Shown here in pieces: positions 25,266 to 35,500 of a stretch of DNA of 64,000 nucleotides. Made by a program: the position numbers and the translations under genes. This DNA is from Callaeas wilsoni (taxonomy: Eukaryota > Chordata > Aves > Passeriformes > Callaeidae): positions 264,001 to 328,000 of the forward strand of contig VWPU01009432.1 of the NCBI GenBank assembly GCA_013398955.1. Reading direction: 5' to 3'. Positions within the stretch are counted from its first letter, which is position 1. Each line of letters starts with the position of its first letter. Below the pieces are notes generated by a model that saw nothing but the letters and a program-made list of their open reading frames with translations, was not told where the DNA came from and searched no databases.

Positions 25266-25806
25266 TGGGGTTTAATTTTATCACTATCTGAAGAAATAGC
25301 AGTAAATTACACTAATTTCCTCCAGCCGAATCCGTTTCACGCGTCGTTATCTCCATTCACGAGCTTTTACACCTTGTTTTCCGTTCCTGCATTCCTGCTG
25401 AGGAGGGGCCTTGGGGACCTTGATTGCCAGCGGCTTCTCTCAGTCGAACCCCGACCAAGTTTCTTCCTTGTCAGGGCTTCAGGTGTCCCTCTCTTCATTT
25501 TGAAACTCCTGTGGTTAATGGGAAGTATTTTAACTAAACGTCCATGAAGATCTAAGTGAGTTCGAAAGATTATAGGAGAACAAAAAGTTAGAATAGGAAA
25601 AGATTTGTTGAAAGTTGCTGTTGCAGAAGATGGACAAAGGCAAATGAAGCTTTGGTTAACAGGCTGGATGTGCAGTCCTTTGCGATGCAGGAAAAGTTTA
25701 GAACTTGTTTTTTAATCTACAAAAGAATTTTCATCCTACCTGCATTCACAGATGAGGTCAGTGATGCTGTGCGCTATGAAAACAGTGTTGAGGCAGCAGG
25801 CGACAG

Positions 25807-26265
25807 ATTTTGTTCTGGACAGGTTTTGTGCTCCCATGAGTAAGGTGTGCTTGTCTTGCCTGGAAGAAGGGCTGGAGAAATGGTACTAACGGTGACCTCA
25901 GTCTCCATCTTGAGACATCCACAGATGTGCAGTGCTGGAGCTGAGTACTTCCCGCTCACGGTGATACAGGGATGAATGTAGTACTGAGTACCGGGGTAGC
26001 AGCTGTCTGCGATGGGATGTTTGGTCCCTTGCAACGTGTTAAACTTACACAGTTTGTTAGCTGGAAGCAGCAGATGTGCTGTGATCCCGCAGCTGTTCCC
26101 TTCCCCCCCACCCCTGGCCCCTGCCCCATCCTTCATTATTCCTGGTTTACCTGTCGTCTCAGGGATTGTGTACTTGAATCCCAGGGTGGTGAACTCTGCC
26201 ATGATGTGGGTGATGAAACCTCCAGGTGCCCACCCAGGCTCCAACCATGTTGGTGGCTACGAAGC
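25807..26265 (-). pseudogene. Inverted partial ODF3 copy (exons 1-2), decayed
   Basis: Read on the minus strand, 26248-26151 matches ODF3 exon 1 from the ATG to the donor AG|GTAA, but at 98 nt instead of 106. An 8-nt deletion just after the GTWR codons shifts the frame, so the N-terminal match is in one frame and the following MAEF..LG.KY.IP match in another. Part of intron 1 (CACAGCACA..TGCTTCCA) is still recognisable near 26080. About 100 nt carrying the intron-1 acceptor and the start of exon 2 are then missing. Exon 2 resumes near 26040 (GTK.P.A.SC.PG) and runs to about 25891, where the donor is lost. Similarity continues into intron 2 to about 25807. Retained introns make this a DNA-level duplicate, not a retrocopy. 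No exon 3-6 equivalent is seen. Confidence 0.85.
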
Positions 26266-27753
26266 CTGCAGCAAGAATAGGAGCCTGGGACCGCAGCACT
26301 GCCAGGCCCAGTGCCACACAGGAGCTTGCTCTGACAGGTCTTCTATTTTCTCTTACTGCCAGAAGGGTCCAGGGTGATCCCCTCTGCTCAGCACTCATCA
26401 GGCCTCATTCAGACATTATGTCCTCTTTGGGGTCCTGGAGACAGGCTGACAAACTTAAGAGGCTCAGGGGAGGCAGGGAAGATCTGTGTGGATGGGACTG
26501 GTTCAGAATGGAGTGGAGAAGGCCTTGGTGCGCTTCACAACCTGATTCCTATGGGTAAGGCACCTAGTATGTTTTTCTCTTGAAAACAACAAGCAGATGA
26601 TGATGTCTGCAAGGCACAAACATGCAATGAGAGAAAAAACAGTGTGATTTTTTTGTTAATCTAAAAGCTGTATGTTCTTGTAGTTTTGGGTTACATAATA
26701 TGAATGCACCTTTGAACACCTCAGATTTCTGTTTCATGTCTTATTTTTCAGTGGTCCCTTAATTTATAAATTTTCCTGGAGAGGGTGATTTGAGCCTGGT
26801 GTTTGGAAACAGAATTTTCTGCTGAAGGAAATGTTTAAAAACACCTCTGTGCTGCTGCTTTTGGGAGTTTGACTGCCTGAGCATGCAAATAAAGGCAAGA
26901 GAGGCCTTTCCCCAGAGTGCAGAAGAAACTGAGCAGACTCCTGTGTGCATTCTCAGGTCATGCAAAAAATGCTGGATGCCAGCCATAGATGCAGAATGCT
27001 TTCAAACTTCTCCCTAGTATGTAAATATAGATAAATTCTCCATACATTGGAAATGCCAGTGTGCTTAGCAATTATCAAAAATACTGGTGGGTCTAATAAG
27101 TTATTTTCATGTTTAAGTTTGCATCTTAGTTTGAGGGAAGAGTTATTGATGGGAAATTTGTCAAAAACACTAGTTATTAGCTCAGTCTTAATGATGGGAA
27201 AGCAAGCAGCATGTATACTCTAAGACACTGAATCTCGACCATCCAAAAGGCAAGGTCCAAGACAAATAACTCTCTTCCTGACACTGTGACTTGTGATTGA
27301 TCTGGGTTGCTTAGTTTTCTGAGCATTAACCTGAATAATTTAAATATTTCCAGATTGAAAAGCTTTTTATAGTCAGAAAATCTGAAGTGGCTACCAATCC
27401 TCTTTAAGAGAAGTCTGTGTAGTTCACTTGTTATGGATTTGCTTGTTCTGTAAAAGTTTACAGAGAAGAATCTTTATCACAGCTCTGTTTTTTTTTTCTA
27501 TAGTTGTTTTTCAACATACGTGACCAGGTAGAATTGCTCTCTCTCTGGGGAAAATTCTTTTTTAGACTAAAATGTGATGAGGTGGTGCATCCACTTTAAT
27601 ATGTTCCTACATTTGAGAAGAAAAGATAAGCTGTGTTATACACCAGGAAAAAACCTAAACAAAACCAAACCTCCTTATTCCATCTTCATTTTTTCTCTGG
27701 AAGGGATTTAAGGACTCTGGCCATCTGGATGTCTGGCAACTCAGTCAGAGCTG
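26266..27753. other. Right edge of the GC-rich block, then AT-rich desert
   Basis: GC-rich up to about 26.56 kb, then abruptly AT-rich. No further ODF3-like exon is found here on either strand. Nothing else recognised. Confidence 0.4.
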
Positions 27754-27917
27754 TGGCTACTGTGTGTGTGCAGATTAACTGTGTAGCACATGCACAGTAA
27801 GTCCAATGTGTCCAGTACACATCAGACCTGCTGCACATGTGCTGCACAGATGGTCCGTGCATACACAGTAAATCAGCTATGTTAAGCCTACTGCGCATAT
27901 GCAAACCATCTGTGCAT
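27754..27917. repeat. Short tandem array of ~70-bp palindromic units (consecutive hairpins)
   Basis: Hairpin 1 pairs 27779-27811 with 27817-27849 (33-nt arms, 5-nt loop CCAGT): 26 Watson-Crick pairs, 2 G-T pairs and 5 mismatches. Hairpin 2 pairs 27843-27870 with 27889-27916 (28-nt arms, 18-nt loop): 21 Watson-Crick and 2 G-T pairs. The two share TGCACAG at 27843-27849. The units are also direct repeats of one another (CACAGTAAGTC..ATGT against CACAGTAAATC..ATGT), and a half-unit precedes them at 27754-27781. Sequence is rich in GCACATGTGC-like alternating purine-pyrimidine steps. Confidence 0.8.
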
Positions 27918-28654
27918 TGCACATATGTATATTTTTGCATGGGAAATCCCTAGTCAGAGCATGAAAGGTTGTGGCAGAGAGGAACTCCAGTGGTAGAGAG
28001 ACCGTGAGAGTCTGACAGTGGCATAAATTAAAGCAGCTCCTTGCCTGTTTTTGCTCATGTCTGAGCCAAAGCTGCAAATAAGTTCCTCAGAATCAGAAAA
28101 TGAGACTAGCTGCTCAACAGTTTCAATCTATGTAACAATTGGCTGCAGGAGAGAATCTGTATTAAAACCATTAGTTTTAAAGGCAGTGATTATCAGCTAG
28201 AACTGCACCTAGCTCATCAGGTAGCTTAAATGAACAAGATCTGGTATTTTACTTATCCAATAAAAAAGTGATGCTTATGGTGCAGGCCTCAAGGGTATGT
28301 TTAGCCAATTATCTTTCTTTTATTTCCCAGTGACCCTTTTGCTTCTCTTGTAATACTGAGCATTTTTACATAGGCTATTTGAGCCTGACAAGGGTGCTTA
28401 CTGGTTAGTACATAGGCACAGTTTACACATGGGTAGAAAAATACTATCTTTTCAGTGTATATGGAAGTTATTTCATACTATGTTTATGGTACATCTTTAA
28501 ATCCCAGTCCTGACAATGGCAAGTAAGCTCTTTAAACTCAGTCTGCTTTAGGTCTGTCTCTAATGAGTTCTAATGGTCTGAAGTTGAAGAGCCACTTTTG
28601 TATGCCACAAGGCATCACTGCTCATCTAACTGACACACACTTGAAGGAAGCGAT

Positions 28655-28905
28655 ACCTTCATAGGCTTGAAAAGTGGGCCAGCATGAACCTCCTGAAGTT
28701 CAGCAAGGCCAGGTGCAAGGTCACACACCTGGATTGGAGCAGTCCTCATTTTCAGTACAGGCTGGATGGTGAATGGATTGAGAGCAGGCCTGCGGAGAAG
28801 GACCTAGGGATACCAGTGGATGAAAAATCAGAAGAGACAGCAATGTGTGCATGCAGCCCAGAAACCAAATTTTACCCTGAGCTGCATAAAAAGAAGTGTG
28901 CTGTT
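28655..28905 (+). mobile_element. CR1 LINE ORF2 C-terminal fragment
   Basis: Sense-strand CR1 reverse-transcriptase-gene text: TGGGCCAGCATGAACCTCCT, then AAGTTCAGCAAGGCCAGGTG, then GCTGGATGGTGAATGGATTG, then GAGAAGGACCTAGGGAT. This is the end of CR1 ORF2 that encodes the conserved 'LLKFSKARCKVTHL..' and 'EKDLGI.VDEK' strings. Substitutions and small indels break the frame after about 28870. The element lacks both a 5' part and the 3'UTR, so it is an inactive fragment. Confidence 0.85.
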
Positions 28906-29606
28906 TGCTGGGCTCAGGCTTTGCCACACTGCAGCCTTTTGCACTTGTCTTACCTGTCCAGCCCACTCTAAATATCTTGTTCATTTCCTCCCAACCTTCT
29001 CACCAAACAAGCCCAAGCCTTACCTGTCTGAATTTCTAGTCTCAAATTCCCAGTACATACCTCCTCTAACAAGTCGTGTTCCTTAACTAATATTCTCGCC
29101 CCTTCCCACTCCTATCTGTCTATGCTTTATGTTATATTTCTGCTTTTATTCTTGCTTTCTCATTGAAAATTGTCACTAGCTATATGCAGTGAATTTACAC
29201 TTACTTTTATTCTGAGAAGAGCTGTAACTTTCTTGGTCAAGAACTTCCAGAAAAAATCAGCTTCCATCAAATACTATCAAGGCCAGGTTTTAAAAGTTTA
29301 TTAATACAGTAATAACACTACTGTGTAGTAAATCATATGAAGTCAATGCTTGAAATGCTAGATTCCACTACACTATAAATAATCCATTGAACCAAAGGGA
29401 AATACCCGAGTGAATAAAAGAGGCAGGATTTTTCTGTAATACAAATTAGAAATACATACCTCAGAGTTGGGCTGATTCTGAAAGAAGATGCTGGAAATGT
29501 GATAAAAGTGCAACAAACAATAAAGTGTGACATATGAAGTGATCTGTCATTTCTAGTCAGAGTTCCAGCCTCAGTAAGCCACAAGATAGATGGGGCACTA
29601 AAAGAG

Positions 29607-29624
29607 AAAAAAAAAAAAAAAAAA
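29607..29624. repeat. Poly(A) run
   Basis: Eighteen A preceded by AAAAG and followed by GGAGAAATAAAGGAAGG. No recognisable retroposon body lies upstream. Confidence 0.9.
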
Positions 29625-30600
29625 GGAGAAATAAAGGAAGGCTCTAAGGAAAGGGGGATAGGGATAGGGTTAGGAAAATTGTAGATTATTTGAGGCCATC
29701 TCCTTGACCCTAGCCTACCTCCACTGGTGCAACCACTGGTCAGGGTGAAGTAAAGCTGACAATAGCTATTCATCATACTGTAGACTTGAATGTAAAATGA
29801 AAACCACAACTACCTCATATGATGCAAGTACATACAGGAAGGGATTAAATCAATGAAAGATGTTATCCCAAAGCGAAATAGGAATTCCTATTAAATTCAG
29901 CTCTTACTAGAAGGAACTGATTTTTCCCTGCCTTAAGCTACAAACACATGCGTGTAATACACCCTCATAGTCAGGTGTGTTGAAATTCCATAGGAGTTTC
30001 TTGACCTACCCTTCCAATTACTTTTTTGTCATTAAGCTGCATAATGTTCCCATGAATGATGTGCTTTCAAAGATGAGCAAATGTTGTACAGTGAGGAAAA
30101 ATAGTAATTTGGTTTCGGAGAAACTGCTTGGTTTTCCCAAGCAGTTTCATTGTCTACTTCAAAAGCTGGTAATGTTTTAATTTTTTTGCCTGAATGAAGG
30201 AATCAAAAAGTTATCATTGTTAGAATACCTGACATTTCTTACTGCAAAATTGTCTTCCTTGAAAGGCAGACGTACAGCAGGTAACAGATCAGAGTCAGGG
30301 AATTTCTGCAGCTGGGCTGATACATAAAAGTAAATGTTCTCCCCTGAATTACAGAGATAATGTCAGTAAGTACAGAAATGAGCTCCTTTAAAGAAAACCA
30401 AACCAAAAACCACACCTCTGTTCTTCCTCCTGTTTTTTAGCATCCCTGAAGGTGGAAAATTTAACATCAAGTGTCACAGTACCATGGTGTAAATATCTCA
30501 AAAGAGTCTATTAATCTTGGCTAACAAAACACACATTTTTCCAAATTCTCGAGGCTGTGCTCCAATCCTGGGCCAGTCTGGGAACATCTTTTAAAAAGGT

Positions 30601-30620
30601 GTGTGCACACGTGTGCACAC
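30601..30620. repeat. Double palindrome GTGTGCACAC x2
   Basis: Two abutting copies of a 10-bp perfect palindrome, giving 20 bp of strictly alternating purine-pyrimidine sequence that is itself palindromic about its centre. Confidence 0.95.
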
Positions 30621-30989
30621 AGTCTTTGAATGACCCCTTCATTCTTCAAAGAATAGGATTGTCCATAAATTTCTGCTCTTTGTACTAAAGTACATTAAAA
30701 ATATCTGGTTAATGTGACCTTGCTATTTTTAGACCTGCAAAATGGATTATCCATATACAACTACGGCTTCACTGTTTAAACTGAATCTGTTTTAAAATAA
30801 CTGCAATGCCTTCTCTTCCTTCCTTTAGCCCTAAAAATAACAATTGTCACAACTGAAGAACACAGCAGTACTTCAGTTATTTGTCAGAAATCACTCACAG
30901 ACAACAGTTTCAGTTCCTTGTTATAATTGGACAGCAAAAATGTTAAAGGATTTCTAAAATAGAGGTGTAGGCCCCTTTGATTGACAGGT

Positions 30990-31376
30990 ACCATGGAACT
31001 GCAGTCTGTCCAACCTTCTTCCCAAAAGCTGAGATCTCCTTCAAAACCTTAGGAAAATTTTTATACTCAATGAAAGTTGTCTATTTAAAGCATTGGTGCA
31101 TGGAAATGAGTAATAAATCAATCAGTGTTTGCCATCGGTCAGCAGGTGGTGAGCAATTGCATGGTGCATCACTTGATAAGTTGTTTTTCTTGAATGTTAT
31201 CTCTCTTTTACTTTACCGTTATTATATTTTTTTTCATTTCAATTATTTAACTGTTATCTCAACCTAGAAGTTTTATTTTTGATTCTCCTCCCCATTCCAC
31301 TGAGGGGGGATGTGGAGTTTGGATTTAGTGAGCAGTTGTGTAGTGCTTAGTTAGCAGAAGGGTTGAAATAACTACA
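30990..31376 (-). mobile_element. ERVL-type LTR fragment (5' part), minus strand
   Basis: On the minus strand this follows the start of a common avian ERVL-type LTR: a TTTCAACCC-like start near 31376, AGCACTACACAACTGCTCAC, a CCCC-rich block, GGTTGAGATAACAGTT, an A/T-rich simple stretch, then GCACCATGCAATTGCTCACC followed by ACCTGCTGACCGATG (about 31130-31165). The left boundary is uncertain because similarity fades beyond about 31100. No polymerase or gag sequence is attached, so this is a solo or truncated LTR relic. Confidence 0.6.
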
Positions 31377-32138
31377 GGTCTGACCAGAGTGTGTTAAAAC
31401 TAATTTGTTATAAACATTCATTATATTGGTTTAATAGACCAATGTTGGTTACAGAGTTGATTTCTTTGCTCTCACAGTTGTGCTTGTACTCAGGGTTGTG
31501 TCCTGGAGTACCCGTAATGCCTTACTTGCAGTATGTGTTCCCTGTGGTGTTGTTTACTGCCCTTGGGGCCTGGACTAACACTATCACTGTAGGTACCTTC
31601 TAGCATTGGGTTATGATATGACAGCAGCACTGGTTGGGAAACCAGTCTGTTGTATGTATTCAATATTGCAGGCACCTTTGTTCTCTGGGAGTGATCTACA
31701 GGGAACAATTAATCACACCTTTTCTCTTAGGGAAAAGACCTTTTCCCCTCAGAGAGACAGCTTACAGGGGGGATGCCTTCCTATGTCTTCCTTCCTTCCT
31801 GCCTTGTTTCATTCCTTCTCCAGACCGATTACAGTAGCATTTGAGAATTTTAAAGATTTTGGATAATGTTTAAATACCTTTGAAACTAGCCTGGTCCTTT
31901 TACTAGGAGCCAGCATGTTGCTGCATATGGTTTAGGTCTTGTTTAAGGTCAGACAATTAATTAAGAACATAACCCAGAGATCTGACCAAATATTGGGTAG
32001 CTCTGAGTGGTAGGGGGTGTGGGATAGTATGGGCAACTATCTGGGGCAGTGGGCACCTCCAGTGTGTTTGAACCTCACCTCTGAACAAGTGTTGTTACCT
32101 CAACCCTTCCTTTCCCTACACTGGGTGCCAATTAAGGC
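31377..32138. other. Spacer between two divergent LTR fragments
   Basis: About 760 bp between LTR 5' ends that face each other. It contains short open frames of up to 86 codons, none recognised. A purine-rich GGGAAAAGACC-type stretch near 31730 and a TTCCTTCC-rich stretch near 31785-31830 are the only structures seen. It could be host DNA that received two insertions or part of a third element. Confidence 0.3.
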
Positions 32139-32520
32139 TATCATGGTTTAGGAACAGTACTGCCCAATTTAAATGGAAAATCACAAGCCAGTTCCCTCCT
32201 CCCCCATCCTTCTGGTGGGAAACAGGCAGAGATTACGGGTCGAGATAAGAGCAGTTTGCTGGAAACAGCAAAGAAATAAGAAACAGCAACAATATTAATA
32301 ACAAAAGTGTCCAAAGAAAGGGTGATTTACATTCAAAAATGCTCACCGAGCCCAGGACAATGAAAAGCAATGGTGGACAGCTCCTCTGCACGCCACGCTT
32401 TCCCCTGACTGCAAGCCATGTCCACCTTCTTCTCGGAAATGAGACTCCCTTCCTTCTGCCCACTAGCAATGAGGTGAAGTACAGAGCAGCAACCTATCTT
32501 TGGAGATATATCCAAGATTA
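32139..32520 (+). mobile_element. ERVL-type LTR fragment (5' part), plus strand
   Basis: Starts with TCATGGTTTAGGAACAGTAC and follows the same avian LTR layout as the copy at 30990-31376: CCTCCTCCCCCATCCTTCTG, GGGTCGAGATAAGAGCAGTT, an AAT/AAC-rich stretch (32260-32310), and AATGCTCACCGAGCCCAGGA. The 3' limit is not visible. No retroviral internal genes are recognised. Confidence 0.6.
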
Positions 32521-35500
32521 AGGTAATACCAGCTTGAAGAGAGAATTTCAGAAATATCTTATGTTTAAAGCCAGTGAAAGAAGAAGATGGCAGTCAACAT
32601 TCCTCACACAGATAGAATATATGGCCCAATCCACTGCCCACAAAAAATGTATTGGTGCTAACAGAAGTTTTTCTCAATTAAGGAGGGCAGAATTGGGTCT
32701 TGAGAGAGTGCAAGTGGTTAAATGGAGGAATGCGCTAAAAAAAGAGTAGTTAAATAAATACTGCAGTTTCACTACAGTCATTTTGTTGTGATGGGGTGGT
32801 TTGTTGGTTGAAAATGATGAGGATTATGGTGCAGTCATTTAAGAAGTTCTATTGGTTTTCACTGGTGTATTAAATGTGAAGTTGAATTTGTGAAGTTGAG
32901 CACAAACCAAAACAGCTGTCGTGAAGAAAGTCTTTGGGTTGATTGGATGAGTCACTGAACAGAGATGCATCCTTTCTTTGTAAGAGATTTGACTTTATAT
33001 AAAGCTATTCTTCACATCCAGACACAGGTCCAAATTTATTGTTGTGGCCAGCTGGCTAATATTAACAACCTGCTTTAAAACTGTGGTCTTGCTATCTTCC
33101 CAGACTTGCATCAGACTTTTGAAAAAGTTTTATTTTTCGTACTTAAAGATTCCCACATTCATTTTCAATCAGGAGAAACAAACATATTTCATCCTAAGAA
33201 GCGAGCTAGCAACACAATATACAAGGAAATGCTGCTTTATTTTTTTGTTTGTGGGCTGTTTGTTTTCTTTTTCTGACCAAAAAAAAAATATAGAAAAAAG
33301 AGTAGAAGCTAATATGTTTGACAACTGGTGAACTGAATTTGTATTTCCACTGCTGAGAGCCAAAAAGCAGTGAGAAGAACACCCAAGCTAGGGCTCTTGG
33401 AACCCCTTGGAACAAGGAGCACAGGCAAGTTTGTAGTCCATAAGTCACTTTTTATCCCATGATGTTCTAAGTTAAAAGTCTGAGCTCTTGAGACACACTT
33501 ACCACTCAGATTGCCCAGACACTCTTGCCTTTCCTGTTGGCATGTTTCCTGATGCATATCAAGAAGCATGGAAACCTGTAGAGCTCTGACTCAAGGCAGC
33601 ACTAGTAGACTTAAGGCTTTGCAAACCCTGATGTTTCTGTGGCTACAACCTTCCATATACTAATAAAATAAACAAGGCTGGAGCATGGGTTTGGGCATTT
33701 TTTAGCAGTCATTCAGACTCTTTAATTGTAGACAAGATTCCTGGCATGGTTTAGTCCAAGAAAACTGCAGTTTCGTAGTCAGTATCTGGGCAAGGTTCAA
33801 GAATCACATTAGGCCTGGGAACAGAGAGTATGCTGTGCATTGGGGTGGATGACAGATTATTTTGACAGAAAAGAGAGAGTTTGGTTTCATAAACACGCAT
33901 CATGCCATGGTGTTTGGTTTAAAATCCAGAGAACAGTCATTTAAGTCTTTGCTTTAATAATGTGTCATAGCCTCAAGGTATCCGGTTGCATCTAGATTTT
34001 ACAGAGTTTGCCTGTCATGTTTTGCAGGTGTTGTGGTTTAACCAAAGCCAGGATGGCATGTTTCCAGGATCTGCAGCTCTGGGTTGAGTTTGCCAAAGGC
34101 ACTGCCACAGGTTTGGGACAGAAGGTTTCACTGTTTTAGGCTAGATTGCCTGTGGTGAAAGCACTCCACATAGCAGGGTTGTCCTAGAGCTATGCTCATC
34201 CAACATTTCAAATATATTCTTGCTCTCCATAACACGTATGGCCCAGCTGATGCTCTGTAAAATGGTACTTTGATGATGTTTCTTTATTTATATCAGAGTT
34301 TATTAAGTTAATTCTTTGATTGCAAAATATGAAGTTCAGATGTGTTCGTGGATAAGGGCTGAGTTTTTTATGGGATGTACACAAAATGTCTTATTTTCAT
34401 AAACTTCAGGATGCTGTACTAACTCCTATCAAGACTATTACACCTGCCACATAAGGTGTTTAAGTTATCTTAGAGATGTGACTGAAATGGTATCATTTCA
34501 AGAGGTTTGAATAAAGGTTGGTTTTGCCTTCTAGCTGCCTTTTTCATTTTCAAAAAACAAAGAAAATTAAAATAAGCCACTGGAAGATTCCAATTCAGTT
34601 AAACAAAATAAGGTCAAGATTTACATCCCTATAGCATTTTTGTTATATAAATAGACATTCATGTTTATAATTTATTACCTGAGGAAAATGTCTCAATATT
34701 TTTTCTTTAATCTCTTCATTCTTTCTACTGACGGTCTGAATTTTGGACAGTACAGTGAAGATTTTCAATGTAGTATTTTAAGACTCTGCAATCCATTACT
34801 TGTCTATCTCAGTCTTGATAGCTTTAGTGTTGACAAAACATAGTGGTAATACTACTTATGTGGTCCCAATCCATGGTTACCTTCATGAGATTGTATTATG
34901 GTGCTGTGGATTTAAAATGCATTTCAGATCCATAAAAGGCAACATATTCATCTGGCAGGATTTTAAGCTAAGGCTATTTGTCTGGCATGTAGTATGTTCC
35001 CTGTAATATTTGTTCATCTTCAAAGGAAAATTGCCAGAGTTTATTCTTAGTAATGAAGGTAGGTAACACATTAGGAATGAGTAAAATCATATCCCAAGGC
35101 TCAGAGGCATTATTTTATACCATATGTCTGGTAAGACTCTGAGCAATCTAGATATCATTAGAGCTGTTTTCCCGTGACAGTAATTGTACTCTGTCACATA
35201 CACAGACTCAAGAACCCTGTGTGTGAGCTTTGGTACGACTAGGTGCGCCATTCAAAATATAACGTATGATAGATACCACGGGTACGTTCTTCACTGCCCC
35301 CCCGTTTGAATTTATCCAAAAACTTTATGTCAGAAAATTTTCAGTCAGCTATGGGACTCTGCAAAGCAAGTACTATTCCTCAGGTCTTTGCAGCCTCAGC
35401 TAGCAGAAATAAACTTTGCAACATTTACACTTATGGAAGTTCACCCGTTAATTACCACCACCTGAAAATTTGCTTCACTTTATTTTTCATGAGTGGAAAT

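Larger units (their letters stand above)
27918..30989. other. Desert with a CR1 fragment, poly(A) and an alternating palindrome
   Basis: Outside the CR1 piece at 28655-28905, the poly(A) run at 29607 and the double palindrome at 30601, no feature is supported. A 158-codon minus frame at 29333-29809 includes the poly(A) run read as polyphenylalanine and is judged spurious. Confidence 0.45.

Noticed and set aside
24573..25284. 168- and 185-codon minus-strand frames
   Set aside because: They lie in repeat A and the CpG-rich segment, where stops are rare. Overlapping frames on both strands are open and none resembles a known protein.
25640..25800. Search for an exon 3 of the inverted ODF3 copy
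   Set aside because: The minus strand beyond 25807 does not match intron 2 or exon 3 of the intact gene. The copy stops there.
29655..29674. GGGATAGGGTTAGG telomere-like string
   Set aside because: Only one or two units, no array; chance within a purine-rich stretch.
29333..29809. 158-codon minus-strand frame
   Set aside because: Contains the poly(A) run read as polyphenylalanine, has no recognisable domain, and shows low-complexity composition.
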